NCBI GenBank assembly: GCA_047495785.1 | Contig: JBLDXI010000015.1 | Coordinates: 2,666,001-2,730,000, forward strand | Direction: 5' to 3' | DNA: 64,000 bases | Source of the DNA: Lepidodermella squamata | Taxonomy: Eukaryota; Gastrotricha | Shown here: positions 45,703-56,649 of the stretch, piece after piece | How positions within the stretch are numbered: the stretch's first letter is position 1 | Layout: each line of letters starts with the position of its first letter | Notes under the pieces: model-generated | Told to the model about the DNA's origin: nothing | The model's database searches: none | What the model saw: the letters and a program-made list of their open reading frames with translations, nothing else | Program-made: the position numbers and the translations under genes

Positions 45703-46055
45703 ACTTCGTGCCCGCCCTCGACTTTCATCAATTCGTGCGAGATAGCCGCTGCTGTTCGAGTATCCTGTTCGTGTTTCCAGTTCGCGCTATTCGTCGATCG
45801 TGCCGAGCATGCCTCTTTGCAGGGTTTTGGGTAAAATTTTAGCTTAAATTGGTAACAGTAGTTTTTCAATATTTCAAGTGTCAACATTTTACCTTTTAAT
45901 TCTCAATTTACCTTGTTTTCTCTTTGGATTTGATTTCATCTTGCAATCTCAGCTGATTTTCTCTTGCCGTAGATTCTAATTTTACCTTACAAATCCACCT
46001 TAATTTTACCTTCATTCTGTTGATTTTTCGCTATTTTTCTCTTCTACTTTTATCA

Positions 46056-47141
46056 ATGTCTCAAGCCATTGTCGATGACGAAGGCAAATCAACTGCCGAT
46101 GCAGTAGAAATTTTAGCCTCAGCGTTAAAGTCCAAATTAAAGGTCTCTGTACCTACTGTCGTCGCTAACCCATGGCCTGACCCGTATACTTTAGGAGAGG
46201 ATTTCGAGTCTTTTCTCGATCGCTTTGAGGTCGCTTGTAAGTCTCGTGGTGTTACTATGGACGATGAAAAGTTGTCTGCGCTTAAACCTATCTTACCACG
46301 TTCAGCTCATCTTTTCTTATCCTGCCTTCAAGGCACCGCTGATGCCCATCCTTTGACGTATGACGTTGCTCGCTTGAAATTACTAAAACATTTCGGTATT
46401 CAAGGTGATGAATCAAGTTTTGAGGCGAAATTACTCGCGCGTAAACAGTTACAAGGCGAAAGTGTGTTGGATTTTGGTGCTTCTTTGTATGATTTGGCTC
46501 ATAAAGCTTATCCTGATACTGCTTCAGATTACGTTAAATCTCTGCCATTTTGCGCTCTTTTCGTAAATGGTGTCACTGAAGGCGCGATTAAGCGGAAATT
46601 GATTGCCAAAAGAAAGGCTAACTCGTCGCTCACTTTCGCTCAACTCTTAAAAATTGCTGAAGACGAGCAGGATATTGCTATTGCTAGCGGTAGTAAGGCC
46701 GCCGAAACAGGCGTTAACGCGATAACAGCTGAACAGCTGCGCGATGTAATAAATGCTATCGTCGATGAACGTGTTAGTAAAGCGGTGAATTCGGTCAGCA
46801 ACAACAACAATAATAATAACCCGCCGCGCTCTCGCTCTTCTTCGCGAAATCGTCATTTTTATCGCTCTAATTCGCGCAATCGTTCGAGGTCTCGTCAAGT
46901 GTCTTTTGTTGACCAAGGTCGCAGTCGATCGGGTAGTCGCAATAACAATAATCGCAATAATAATAATCGCCGCTCCGACTCTGATGACAATTGTTATAAT
47001 TGTGGCGCTCCAGGTCACTATTCTCGTGATTGCACCCAGCCGCGTTCAAACAATCGCCGCTATAATAGTCGCAATGGTTATAATAACGGCAATCGGAACA
47101 ATTACAACAACCGTTTCAACAATCGTAATAATTTGTTCTGA
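46056..47141 (+). CDS. gag: Gag polyprotein of the gypsy element
   Basis: 361 residues from MSQAIVDDEG. The capsid-like region contains DFESFLDRFEVACKS and a long helical body. An Asn-rich linker and Arg/Ser-rich stretches follow, and a zinc knuckle CYNCGAPGHYSRDC (CX2CX4HX4C) lies near the C-terminus. The start is set at the first Met of the acidic N-terminus, not the upstream in-frame Met at 46020. It packages element RNA. Pol continues in the -1 frame with an overlap of only about 10 nt. Confidence 0.9.
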   Translation: MSQAIVDDEGKSTADAVEILASALKSKLKVSVPTVVANPWPDPYTLGEDFESFLDRFEVACKSRGVTMDDEKLSALKPILPRSAHLFLSCLQGTADAHPLTYDVARLKLLKHFGIQGDESSFEAKLLARKQLQGESVLDFGASLYDLAHKAYPDTASDYVKSLPFCALFVNGVTEGAIKRKLIAKRKANSSLTFAQLLKIAEDEQDIAIASGSKAAETGVNAITAEQLRDVINAIVDERVSKAVNSVSNNNNNNNPPRSRSSSRNRHFYRSNSRNRSRSRQVSFVDQGRSRSGSRNNNNRNNNNRRSDSDDNCYNCGAPGHYSRDCTQPRSNNRRYNSRNGYNNGNRNNYNNRFNNRNNLF

Positions 47142-50100
47142 AAAACGCCGACAAAGATCGGGTTGCTTTGCCGGCTTGTGGTGATTCTGTTGGAAATGAT
47201 GATAAAAATGACCCGTCGATGAATGTCCCTGGTGTACAGCCTGCTCTTCCTCGTGTTTGTGTCATTCTTCACACCATTTTCTATTATTTGTTCTTTTTCT
47301 CGATTTTTGGTCTATTATTTTCGCTCGCTACGTTTTATTCTTTTGCCTTAATCGCCGCGTTTCTCTGTTTTATTTTCTACCGCTCGTGTGTTCTGATTTT
47401 CTTTCGGACTCTACTTGCTAATTTCAAAGGCTTGATTGCTTTGACTTTTTCGGAACTAATTTCATGCGTCCCTACTCGTTACGTTTCGCGCGTTAAATGT
47501 TGGAATTATTTGTTGCGCAAGTATTTTAGCGAGGCTAAATGCGCGTTGTGTGTTATTTTCGGGAATTTTCGTGCGATTATTTGTCGATTTCAGGCGCGTT
47601 TTCTTAGCCGATCAGTCAATGCTATCTCCAGCGAAGAATTGGCTTTTGTCAATGTTGATATTAATGGTAGACCTTATAACGCTCTTGTTAATTCTGGCTC
47701 TTGCTATTCTTTCGTTAATAAACGCGTAGCCGATGACCATTCGTTCAAGTACTCGATGAGTACTGAGGTCGTTTCGGGTTTTCAAGGTTCAACTGCCTCT
47801 GTCTCAAATCCTTTCTCGGTACCGTTCATTATTGGAAAATTATCTTCGAATTTTGATTTTCGCATCGTCTCTGATTTACAGGTCGATGTTTTATTGGGTC
47901 GCGATTTTCTGTCGAAATTTAAGGGTGACATTTTATATACCTCAAATGAACTTCGCTTCAATAACGAATTTTCTGTTCCTCTTGTATCATATTTTTCTCG
48001 TCGTTTTTCTTTTCCGATTTATTCTGCTTCTAGTGTTGGCATTTCGCCGGGTCGTTCTGGCCAAATTCCGGTGAAATTGCGACATCAGAGCTATTTCCCT
48101 CTTGTCTTTGAGCCTACTCTTTGCCATGATAATTCTTTTCTTTGTCTTTCTCCTGGTCTTTTTCCCGAGAATTTGAGTTCTTTTTATATCGATGCTGGTT
48201 TTTCTTCTACTCACGTCTATGTTCCGAAAAATACTGAACTTGGGACTATGACTGTTGTTTTACCGGACTTTTTAACTTCGGAATTTTCATCTTGTTTTTC
48301 TATTTTACCCTCAAATCCGAATATACCTTCTTCACCTTTTCCGCCTGCTTCGGGAAATCAACCTGAACCGGGAATTCCTAACGATTTTTCTATTGACCGC
48401 TTCAATATCGATGATTCGATATCGCCTTCGGCTCGCGAATCTTTATCCAATCTTTTACGCGAATTTTCCGATATTTTTTCGTTCGATGGTAAACCGGGTC
48501 GAACGGACATTTTGAAACACTCGATCCGAGTTGTTGACGACACCCCGACTCATGTTCCTCCTCGCCGATTAACGCCACCTATGCGAGAGGTAGTTGATAA
48601 ACAAATCGATGATTTTCTTGCCAATGGCATCATTCGCCCCAGCAAATCGCCCTACTCAGCTCCGTTAGTACTCGTTTCAAAGCCCGATGGTTCTACACGC
48701 GCATGTGTTGATTATCGAAAATTAAATTCTATCACCATTCGTGACAGTTATAATTTGCCAAGGGTTGATGATAGTTTAAACTGTCTCGGTTCTGCTCGAA
48801 TTTTTTCATCACTTGATTTGCAATCGGCGTACCATCAATTACCGATGGCTGAAGATTCTATTGAAAAAACCGCTTTCTCTTGTCATCGAGGGCTATTTGA
48901 GTTTGTTACCATGCCATTTGGTCTTATGAATGCTGGCGCTCAATTTCAGCGTTTGATGGACATAGTTTTGGCTGGTTTAATTTGGGTGTTTTGCCTCGTC
49001 TATATGGATGATATTATCTGTTTTAGTTCGAATGAAGATGAACAGATTTCACGTTTGCGTAAAATTTTCGAGCGACTACGTCGTCACGGTCTAAAATTGA
49101 AGCCTTCTAAGTGTTTCTTTTTCCGCCGAAGAATTAAATATTTGGGACATATTGTCTCTGAAAACGGTCTTGAACCTGACCCCGCAAAAGTCTCTGCTAT
49201 TTCTGATTTTCCTCGTCCCTCATGCTTGAAATCTCCACGTCGATTTTTGGGGATGGTTGGCTATTATCGCCGATTAATTGCTAATTTTTCGGACATTGCT
49301 TCGCCTCTTCATCTTGCTTCTTCTCCTTCGGTTCCATTTCAATGGACGCCGGAATGTGAATTGGCTTTTCAACAGTTAAAATCCGCCCTAATTTCGGCAA
49401 CTGTTCTTGCTTTCCCCGATTTTTCTCGTGAATTTTCAATTCACTGTGATGCTAGTGATGTCGCTTTGGGTGCTCAATTAACTCAACGCGATGAAAAGGG
49501 AGTTGAACACCCTGTTTCGTTCGCTAGTCGAATTTTGTCCCCAGTTGAGGCCAAGTGGTCTGCGACTGACCGCGAGGCTCTTGCTCTGTTCTGGTCCGTT
49601 CAACACTTTTTGCCCTACGTTTATAATAGCAAATTTACCGTTGTGACAGATCATCGTTCGCTATTGTGGCTAAGATCCTTGAAAGATCCATCCAAGCGTG
49701 TCGCTCGTTGGATGTTATTACTGGATCCTCTTGATTTTACGGTGGTTCATAAACCTGGCCGCCTTCATACTGTCCCAGATGCTCTTTCTCGTGATCTACA
49801 AACATCTAAAAATGTGGCGATGTCATCTTTTGTTTTTCTGGTTTCATCGGTCTCTCTTTTGAAAAATTTAGAATTATTACCGTCAACAGTGGCTGATGCT
49901 CAATTTTCTGACCCTGATTTTAAACCCATCGTCAATTCGTTGCGTGAAAATCAAAAATTTCCGCCAAAAATTGATTCTCCAACTTTTGTACAAAGTCAGC
50001 TGATACGATTGTACAGTTTTCTCGTTCTTGATTCAAATAATGTTGTTTATTGGTGTCCGAAGGGTACCAAATCTTTTTCTCGTTCGCATTTACTTCTTCT

Positions 50101-51217
50101 ACCTCTCTCTTATCGTCTTGATGTTTTGAAACAGCTTCATAATTCGGCTTTTGCTGGTCATATGGGTCCTGAGAAGACCTATCAAAACCTTTCTTCTCGT
50201 TTTTATTGGCCTGGGATGAAGCGCGATTGTTATAGTTATTGCTATCAGTGCGTGACTTGCGTTGAACATCACATCCGAAATCGCCCTTCTCGTGTGCCAA
50301 TGACTCCTATTTCTGAACCACAACGTCCGTTCACTCATATTGCGATGGATTTTGTCATTCTGCCTAAAGCTGCTGGATCTATCAGGTATATCCTGGTTTG
50401 TAGTGATTATTTCACGAAATGGCCTGAATTTTATTCTCTCTCTTCGATAACTGCCGACAAAATATCCCTTTGCCTCCTCGATTGGATTTCGCACTATGGC
50501 TGTCCTGAAGTCCTAATTACGGACAGGGGTTCTAATTTTACGGGCGAAATTTTTTCTTCTCTCTGCAAACGCTTGGGAATTAAACGTCGAACTACGACGA
50601 GTTGGAGACCCCAATCTGATGGCCTGGTTGAGAGGCTAAATCGTTCATTGAAAAATATGTTATCAAAATTTGTCTCGATTCATCGAACCGATTGGCCGCA
50701 TTATTTACCTTACCTTGCTTTGGCCTATCGTTCAGCTATTCATTCTTCTACGGGTTTTTCACCTTTTTACCTCACTTTCGGACGTTCTCCTACTATGCCT
50801 ATTGACGTGGCTTTTCCTTCATTTTCGCCCACTCAGCCGATTATTCACAAAATTGATTATAATTCATTTGTGAAGGAAAATATCGAAAACGTGAACAAAG
50901 TTCAAGAAATTGTGCGATTAAATATTGAAAAATCACAAAAACGTCAAAAAGCACAATACGATAAAAAATCGGTCGCTCGTTCTTTTAAGGTTGGAGATCT
51001 CGTCCTCCTTAATGATTATCGTGTAAATTCTCCTCTTGGCGTGCCTTCTCTCGTGAAACCAAGAGATGGTCCATTTGAAATTATTGCTATTCCTTCTTTT
51101 TCTTCTAATGACAATCTCTACACTATTCGATCGCTCTCAAATCCTCATTGTACGGACACTGTAAATATTGATAAACTTACCCTGTTTCCATTAAGGGCTT
51201 TTAATAATGCGCTTTAA
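47132..51217 (+). CDS. pol: Pol polyprotein (protease, RT, RNase H, integrase) with hydrophobic N-terminus
   Basis: The open frame begins after a stop at 47129-47131 and lies in -1 relative to Gag; no ATG or classical slippery heptamer is evident. The first part contains a strongly hydrophobic region (about residues 38-85). The protease region reads ALVNSGSCYSFV, with Asn where the catalytic Asp should be. RT follows with VYMDD (near 49001), then RNase H (HCDASD, DREALAL, TDHRSL). Integrase has an HHCC finger (LHNSAFAGHMG...CYQCVTC) and the catalytic triad in AMDFVI, ITDRGSNF and GLVERLNRS. The domain order and motifs are typical of Ty3/gypsy. All catalytic sites except the protease look intact. 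Confidence 0.92.
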   Translation, partial: FVLKNADKDRVALPACGDSVGNDDKNDPSMNVPGVQPALPRVCVILHTIFYYLFFFSIFGLLFSLATFYSFALIAAFLCFIFYRSCVLIFFRTLLANFKGLIALTFSELISCVPTRYVSRVKCWNYLLRKYFSEAKCALCVIFGNFRAIICRFQARFLSRSVNAISSEELAFVNVDINGRPYNALVNSGSCYSFVNKRVADDHSFKYSMSTEVVSGFQGSTASVSNPFSVPFIIGKLSSNFDFRIVSDLQVDVLLGRDFLSKFKGDILYTSNELRFNNEFSVPLVSYFSRRFSFPIYSASSVGISPGRSGQIPVKLRHQSYFPLVFEPTLCHDNSFLCLSPGLFPENLSSFYIDAGFSSTHVYVPKNTELGTMTVVLPDFLTSEFSSCFSILPSNPNIPSSPFPPASGNQPEPGIPNDFSIDRFNIDDSISPSARESLSNLLREFSDIFSFDGKPGRTDILKHSIRVVDDTPTHVPPRRLTPPMREVVDKQIDDFLANGIIRPSKSPYSAPLVLVSKPDGSTRACVDYRKLNSITIRDSYNLPRVDDSLNCLGSARIFSSLDLQSAYHQLPMAEDSIEKTAFSCHRGLFEFVTMPFGLMNAGAQFQRLMDIVLAGLIWVFCLVYMDDIICFSSNEDEQISRLRKIFERLRRHGLKLKPSKCFFFRRRIKYLGHIVSENGLEPDPAKVSAISDFPRPSCLKSPRRFLGMVGYYRRLIANFSDIASPLHLASSPSVPFQWTPECELAFQQLKSALISATVLAFPDFSREFSIHCDASDVALGAQLTQRDEKGVEHPVSFASRILSPVEAKWSATDREALALFWSVQHFLPYVYNSKFTVVTDHRSLLWLRSLKDPSKRVARWMLLLDPLDFTVVHKPGRLHTVPDALSRDLQTSKNVAMSSFVFLVSSVSLLKNLELLPSTVADAQFSDPDFKPIVNSLRENQKFPPKIDSPTFVQSQLIRLYSFLVLDSNNVVYWCPKGTKSFSRSHLLLLPLSYRLDVLKQLHNSAFAGHMGPEKTYQNLSSRFYWPGMKRDCYSYCYQCVTCVEHHIRNRPSRVPMTPISEPQRPFTHIAMDFVILPKAAGSIRYILVCSDYFTKWPEFYSLSSITADKISLCLLDWISHYGCPEVLITDRGSNFTGEIFSSLCKRLGIKRRTTTSWRPQSDGLVERLNRSLKNMLSKFVSIHRTDWPHYLPYLALAYRSAIHSSTGFSPFYLTFGRSPTMPIDVAFPSFSPTQPIIHKIDYNSFVKENIENVNKVQEIVRLNIEKSQKRQKAQYDKKSVARSFKVGDLVLLNDYRVNSPLGVPSLVKPRDGPFEIIAIPSFSSNDNLYTIRSLSNPHCTDTVNIDKLTLFPLRAFNNAL

Positions 51218-51294
51218 TAGTGCGCTCTCGGCGTCTCCGTGAACTCTAAATTCCGAAATTTGATTTTCAAGTAGTTTTCAAAAGTTGGATGCCA

Positions 51295-51486
51295 TGTAAT
51301 GTCGCCGCCAAATATTAGATGCAATTTATTACTGCTTATAATAATACTGTTTTATAATGCCGATTATTATTACCGGCGGGTCACGAGCCATGTGCTCCCG
51401 GATAGATGTCGTTTAGGATAAAGGAAAAAGGGGCAGAATAAAGATTTCGGTTTTCAAACAAACTTTGTTTTGGCGAGTACTTTACA
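51295..51486 (+). repeat. 3' LTR (192 bp)
   Basis: Same length and, by eye, the same sequence as the 5' LTR. Confidence 0.95.
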
Positions 51487-51491
51487 CGCAT
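51487..51491. repeat. Target site duplication of the gypsy element, right
   Basis: CGCAT, identical to 45493-45497. Confidence 0.85.
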
Positions 51492-51577
51492 GATTGACGG
51501 GTGCGGTTCTGGGGATTCAACCCGTGCCTCTTCGCTGCAAGTGAGACGCTGTGACCACTCGACTACTCGCTCCCCTT
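51492..51577 (-). tRNA. tRNA-like sequence next to the gypsy insertion (pseudo)
   Basis: On the minus strand an A-box-like TAGTCGAGTGGTC and a B-box-like GGGTTGAATCCC are present, with an anticodon-arm-like pairing GTCTC/GAGGC around TTGC. The T-loop C56 is replaced by G, so it is probably a decayed or tRNA-derived sequence. The retrotransposon inserted a few bases beyond its 3' end. Confidence 0.4.
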
Positions 51578-52315
51578 TCGTTTTCGTTGTTAGGCATGAT
51601 AACAAAATCATTTGAGATTCTAGTGAATAAGACTAGAAACTGTAAAATCCATATTTAGGGTAAATCTAGCGCTGGAGTGTCAAATTTCAAATTTAATGCT
51701 GGAACCCTAAATTGAGGGTGAGCACGAAAAGATTTAATTTGCGAAATTACATGACTCATTTTGCAACACAAGCGTGAAAATTGGCTGTCCCTTTGTATTC
51801 ACAATATTCACATCAGTGTGCGAAGTAGAACTTTTGAGCTTGGGAGATCATGTGAATTTCACATGATCTCGCCAATTTTCGTTGATATAACCAACAAGTT
51901 TTTCGTTGATATAACCAACATTCATTGCCATAAGGACGAATTCGGAATTCTGACTTTCGCGTTCACAGCTCGGCCAATTTTTCGAATTTCCTCCGTTTGT
52001 ATAGAATACTACATTTGGATGTTGGCTACAAAAAGAAGCTGAAACCCAAATCCCATTATTCTGTTCATTTTCGGAAAGCAATAATTTTCAAATTTTCAAA
52101 CCGAAGGGTGTTTTTTCATTTTTTTCAAACGAGGAAATCGACATCTCAGCAATTTTATCTTACTAGATCTGACTAGATAGCCGTGTCCGGCAGGGTCCCA
52201 ATTGAATAACTATTTCGTTTATATGACTTGATATGGAAAACTGACAAAACATTAGCCTGCCTGACGAGTCGTTTGAATTCATCCCGATGGAATATATGTT
52301 ATAATATATAATTTA
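51578..52315. other. Non-coding interval
   Basis: AT-rich, with a short palindrome (CATGTGAATTTCACATG near 51849-51865). No gene is supported. Confidence 0.35.
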
Positions 52316-52417
52316 AACGTTGCTGATCTTAAAACACTTGGCCTTGTTATACCGATGTGTAAAATCATCATAAAGGATATAAGCGTGAACCTTGGCATTA
52401 TTAAACTCCCTATTTAA
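52316..52417 (+). pseudogene. 3' end fragment of a duplicated glycosyltransferase gene
   Basis: Reads NVADLKTLGLVIPMCKIIIK through to LGIIKLPI and a stop, matching the C-terminus of the gene at 29646-36397 (NVAELKKLGLVIPTRKIIKK through LGIIELPV). Homology continues into the 3'UTR to about 52500. No upstream exon is present; it marks the start of segmental duplication copy B. Confidence 0.85.
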
Positions 52418-53165
52418 AATGCATAACTTGAAGCAATTTAACGAGATTGAATAAAACAATAATTTTAAGTTGAGTCTTATTCATTTCTGGCCATAGGCCA
52501 AAGTCGAATACACCTAATTTGAATTTCTATTGTGATTCGGGTTTCCTATTTTTTGTATTGTGTTATCGTCCGGTGGTACAAAATTTATCATTCGAAGGCT
52601 GTTCGATTTCCGAACTGTTGCAGCCATGGTTGCAGCAGGGGCGAGGCTTCTCCGGCTTCGCCTTTCCATGATTGAGATTGAACGGAATCCGATAGTGGAC
52701 TCGAGGTTGGCTCGCTTTCTCGAGCCGAACACCTCTCCGAGTACAATAACCTGCGTTATGGAATCAATTATATACTATTATATTTCCCGTACAAATTTTG
52801 AATTTCTTGAATTTCAATAATGAGTAAAAATAGATGGTTATCCTAATCACCAACCCTCGCTACGCCAAACTTTATAAACGCGACGCACGCTGGCCTCTGA
52901 CTCTATCGCGAGATTTCGTCCAGCAACAAACACTGCGTTTATCTTGTTGTAGAGACGATAGCACTAACTTATATTACTATTATATGATTAATCGCCTCGC
53001 CAGTTCCATATTATCAAGGCGGGTAGGAAGCGGGACACCTCCGCTGCGATGTCAACAAAACGACTTTTAGAGAAAAATCGGAAAAACGTATTTTTCAAAC
53101 TTCGACTATCTCGCAACTTCAACAATACAAGTTTAAAATGTCACCAATGCTGCAGGAGTGGTAAT
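52418..53165. repeat. Non-coding part of segmental duplication copy B
   Basis: About 52865-53040 matches 36930-37100 (for example CAAGGCGGGTAGGAAGCGGGAC). The rest is diverged. Confidence 0.6.
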
Positions 53166-53473
53166 CGACCCCGTTCCTTTCGAATCTTTTTCCTTGTAGA
53201 ATTTGTACTACAGGTAAGCTTTTCTAGTTTTTGGCGTAAAATTAGATGTAGGGTCCCTACATCTACATCCCACATCCTACATCTACATCTACATCTACAT
53301 CTACATCCCTACACTTTTAGCTTTTAGCGACCCCGTTCCTTTCGAATCTTTTTCCTTGTAGAATTTGTACTACAGGTAAGCTTTTCTAGTTTTTGGCGTA
53401 AAATTAGATGTAGGGTCCCTACATCTACATCCCACATCCTACATCTACATCCCTACACTTTTAGCTTTTAGCG
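53166..53473 (+). repeat. Tandem duplication with CTACAT microsatellite
   Basis: Two direct copies (53166-53327 and 53328-53473) both start CGACCCCGTTCCTTTCGAAT and end CTACACTTTTAGCTTTTAG. They differ mainly in the number of CTACAT units (more in the first). Confidence 0.9.
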
Positions 53474-54886
53474 GGAACATAATTTTTTATTGCCGAGAAA
53501 AGTTACGAGTATCATATTATTTGCCCAAATGACTTATTCTTTTTTCGTTTGGGGGAGGGGGAAGGGGGATTGCATCAGAATGATTGACCAAACTACGCCC
53601 ATGTGTGTCCGTTATCACTGGGTCTGCTTATTCATTCTACTTTGCTGGTATTGCTACTGCGCAATTTTGTTATCAATATAAGCGGCCTCACAGCTTTGAA
53701 TGGAAGGATGGATGTTAGTCCCTGCCAGATTTTCTATGACAATCGTATGGGTTACATATAATTTGTCACGAATACAGCCGTAGCGACTCAATTGCGCAAT
53801 TTCCAATTTGTTACAGGTTAGTAAATGGTAATTGCTAAGCCCAGTCCTCCGATTTTTTTTTCGTGACCTGACAGTGTCTGCCACTGGAATTTTTTTTCGA
53901 AAAGTGTACGCCAATTTGGAATTTTTTTTATTTTTTCGTTTGTTTCGCTAAGCTTCTGTAGATTGGTTCGAAGTTTGCTAAATTCGCGAAACTAGTTAAT
54001 ACGCGATCACAGATGAAAAATCACAGATGCTATTTCCCAAATCTTAAAGCCTGAAGTCTTCAATGCTGTTCTAGGGGAGTAAGGAGCAAGGTATTTTATA
54101 TTGCCTTTTTCGGCGATTTGCCTCTGAAAATGCGAAAAATGAGCATCTCGAAGCTGGTTTTTTTCTCTGAAGGAAGGAATTTTAGGTGTCTTTCCAACTT
54201 CCTTCGGGACAAACTCCAGATCCCAGATAATTGAACATTGGGTCTAATGAGAATGGGAACTGTTGGCTTAAGAGAATGGAATAAAAGGAAAATGGAAAAT
54301 ATCAGCGAGCGAAGCGAGCAAATTTTTAATATAAAAGTACACAAATTGCGAATTTTCAACTCGAGAAATCCCTAAACCTGGCTGGCTTCATAAGGTCTTA
54401 AAAGTGTACGCCGATTAACTATACCCCTACCCCTTTTCTCAACGGTTTTAATAAGGAATATTTTTTTGTGTCTGCCACTGAGCGTGGTCCAGTGGGCAAA
54501 AATCGGAACACTGGCTAAGCCGTTCATTTTCCAGATTCATTTTCAATGGGGGTTATTTTCGAAGCTGTCTTTGTCGATAGAGTTAAAGTATCGAATTTAG
54601 CCCGGAAATTAAGTCGACTTTATAACAGGTACGATTCTCGAACATAAAGTCAACTTTGTTTCACTAAAGTCGGCTTTATCTCGCAAACATAATGTACTAC
54701 GGCCGATAAAGTCGACCGGCCCCGACTTCATCGACTTTAACGCCCGAAATCATTTCATACAATCATTACTTTGTATGAATAGACATTCCGATTGCTAAAA
54801 GCGGGCCAACATTACTTTCGTCCGACGCCAAAACGTCATGAAACTTGCTATAGGAAGCCGCGGCTTATAGAAAATTAGAAAAAGCG
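53474..54886. other. Non-coding interval
   Basis: No gene is supported. Repeated AAAGTCGACTTTA-like motifs occur at about 54550-54750, possibly part of an unrecognised repeat. Confidence 0.35.
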
Positions 54887-55560
54887 AACCAGTTTGGGTT
54901 TAGAGCTGGCCACAGGTCTGAGTCATGCCAGCTTGAAATTATTTTCAACGATAGCCGAATGGCACTGGACGACAGTGAATGCGCCGGAATGGTATGCATC
55001 GACCCAAGCAAGGCGTTTGATTCCCTGCCCTATTGAAGGCCTGTATCTGCTCTTCGCTCTGCCGGCCTCGACGACAGGACAATAACTTGGCTTTGTGCTT
55101 ATCTATACAATGTCGTTGTCAGTGAGTGAAAACGCCCACTCGGATATCGCGCCTTATCTCGTACGGCGTCCATCAAGGCTCGATTCTCGGCCCACTGCTT
55201 TTCATCATTTTCATCAATGAGTAACGAGTTCAATGTAAAACAACATCGCATCGCTGTTCGCCGACTACACGACGATCATTGCCAGTGGGAAGACGCCTGA
55301 AGAAGTCAAGGCGTAGCTAGAGGCGGACCTTCGCAGTATCGGCGATTCGTTATACGCCAACTGTCGAAATGTAACTACTGCAACGCCGTCATCGATCAAG
55401 GCTGCAAGTCCCAGCTGGATCGACTTCAACACGCGCAAAGCAAAGCCGCTCGCGCCGTTCTCGTGCGATGCATGAATCTGCAAGGCAAACGACTGGTCCA
55501 CCTGGCTACAACCATGTGGAAATGCAGCAGGGATCTCCGAGGCCCTCTCGTAGCTAGTCA
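54887..55560 (+). pseudogene. Decayed LINE reverse transcriptase
   Basis: Reads NQFGFRAGHRSESCQLEIIF, IDPSKAFDSLP, HQGSILGPLLFIIFINE and LFADYTTIIASG in sequence across several frames, the RT motifs of Jockey/CR1-like LINEs. The catalytic FADD reads FADY. Stops and frame changes interrupt it repeatedly. A typical post-RT segment (YCNAVIDQ, LQHAQSKAARAVL) follows at about 55375-55470. It is non-functional. Confidence 0.85.
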
Positions 55561-56649
55561 AGCCGATGAACCAACAGCATGACCACAACACTTGAGTCGC
55601 TGTCACCGGGAAGTACGCCAAGCCTTCGTGCTAGCTCGCAACAGCGCAGCGCTCGTTTCTAACCAAGGTCATCCAGTGGTGGAACCAATTACCAGCGAAA
55701 ATCAGGTTGTCTACGTCTTCAAAGGCGTGCCAGCAAGCCACGCTCGACTTCCTGCGCGAACAGGCTAATTGCGCCGCCATTCATCAAGGCGCAGGGCGAG
55801 CGAAAGAAGAAGGAGCTCAACGCCTCTCTTCAGCCGCAGCTCGCGTACTCCAAGGCCGCCTTCGTCTAAAATACTAAATGAGGTTTCCTAAATTAACATT
55901 TCTATTTTTACAAGACTATATTCGACCAACTGTTACTTCTTTCTAGTATAAAAATTTTTTCATTTATGGTTTCGGCATCTAATTATCATATTTGTTGGCT
56001 TCGTGGAATTACCCGTTGTAAATTATCTCAACTCTTGTATATCATTCTCCGGAGTAGTCTTTTAGTAGCTTTCTTGCTACGACGGCGTTTGTAGGCCTCG
56101 ATGAGTGAGTGGAAAAACCACCTGGGTGCTAAGGCCTGGGCCCTGCAGATGAAGTCAGCAATAATTGTAGTACCAGGGGTAGGGACATTAGGTAGCTAGC
56201 AAACCAGACCAAACTTTCCTAGAGCTTAAGCTCGCGATGTTCTCGCTAACTTCGCCTTATGGCGAGGAAAAATCGTTAATTCGCGATCAGGATCATGAAA
56301 GCTTGATTTTTCAATGAGGTCCAAAGTTCAACTCGACCAATGATGAATCATTTCATTACACTTATTGCTCAAGCCTCGTTTTTCGCTTGATATCAAAAAT
56401 GCTTATCGCGGCATCTCTCGCCGATCTTTTTGTCGATCTTATAGTTATTGAGATTCATGACATTAACAATTCGGTAGAAGTTAAGATTTTGAAATTTCCT
56501 CTTAAGCAATAGCAACCAGAATCCGCATACTGTAAAGATAAATAATAATTTTTGAAAATTTAGGGTAAATTATCAATGCTCGGTTAGAATCGGACGAGAT
56601 TCTAACCGTTCGATGAAGTTCTAAATGTTCGATGAAGCTGCTAATTTAG
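55561..56649. other. Non-coding interval
   Basis: The first 300 bp may be LINE 3' sequence. No other feature is supported. Confidence 0.35.

Larger units (their letters stand above)
45498..51486 (+). mobile_element. Full-length Ty3/gypsy LTR retrotransposon
   Basis: Two 192-bp LTRs (45498-45689 and 51295-51486), both TGTAAT...TTTACA and identical as far as could be compared by eye, bound the element. A perfect 5-bp duplication CGCAT flanks it. A tRNA-primer-like site TGGTGACAGCG begins at 45691. Gag (46056-47141) and Pol (to 51217, protease-RT-RNase H-integrase order) are long and open. No envelope gene is present. Only 77 bp separate Pol from the 3' LTR, and no clear polypurine tract is seen. 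Near-identical LTRs mean a recent insertion. Confidence 0.95.

Noticed and set aside
47168-47184. Pol start at 47168
   Set aside because: The codon there is TTG and the frame is open back to 47132, so Pol is more likely expressed as a Gag-Pol fusion.
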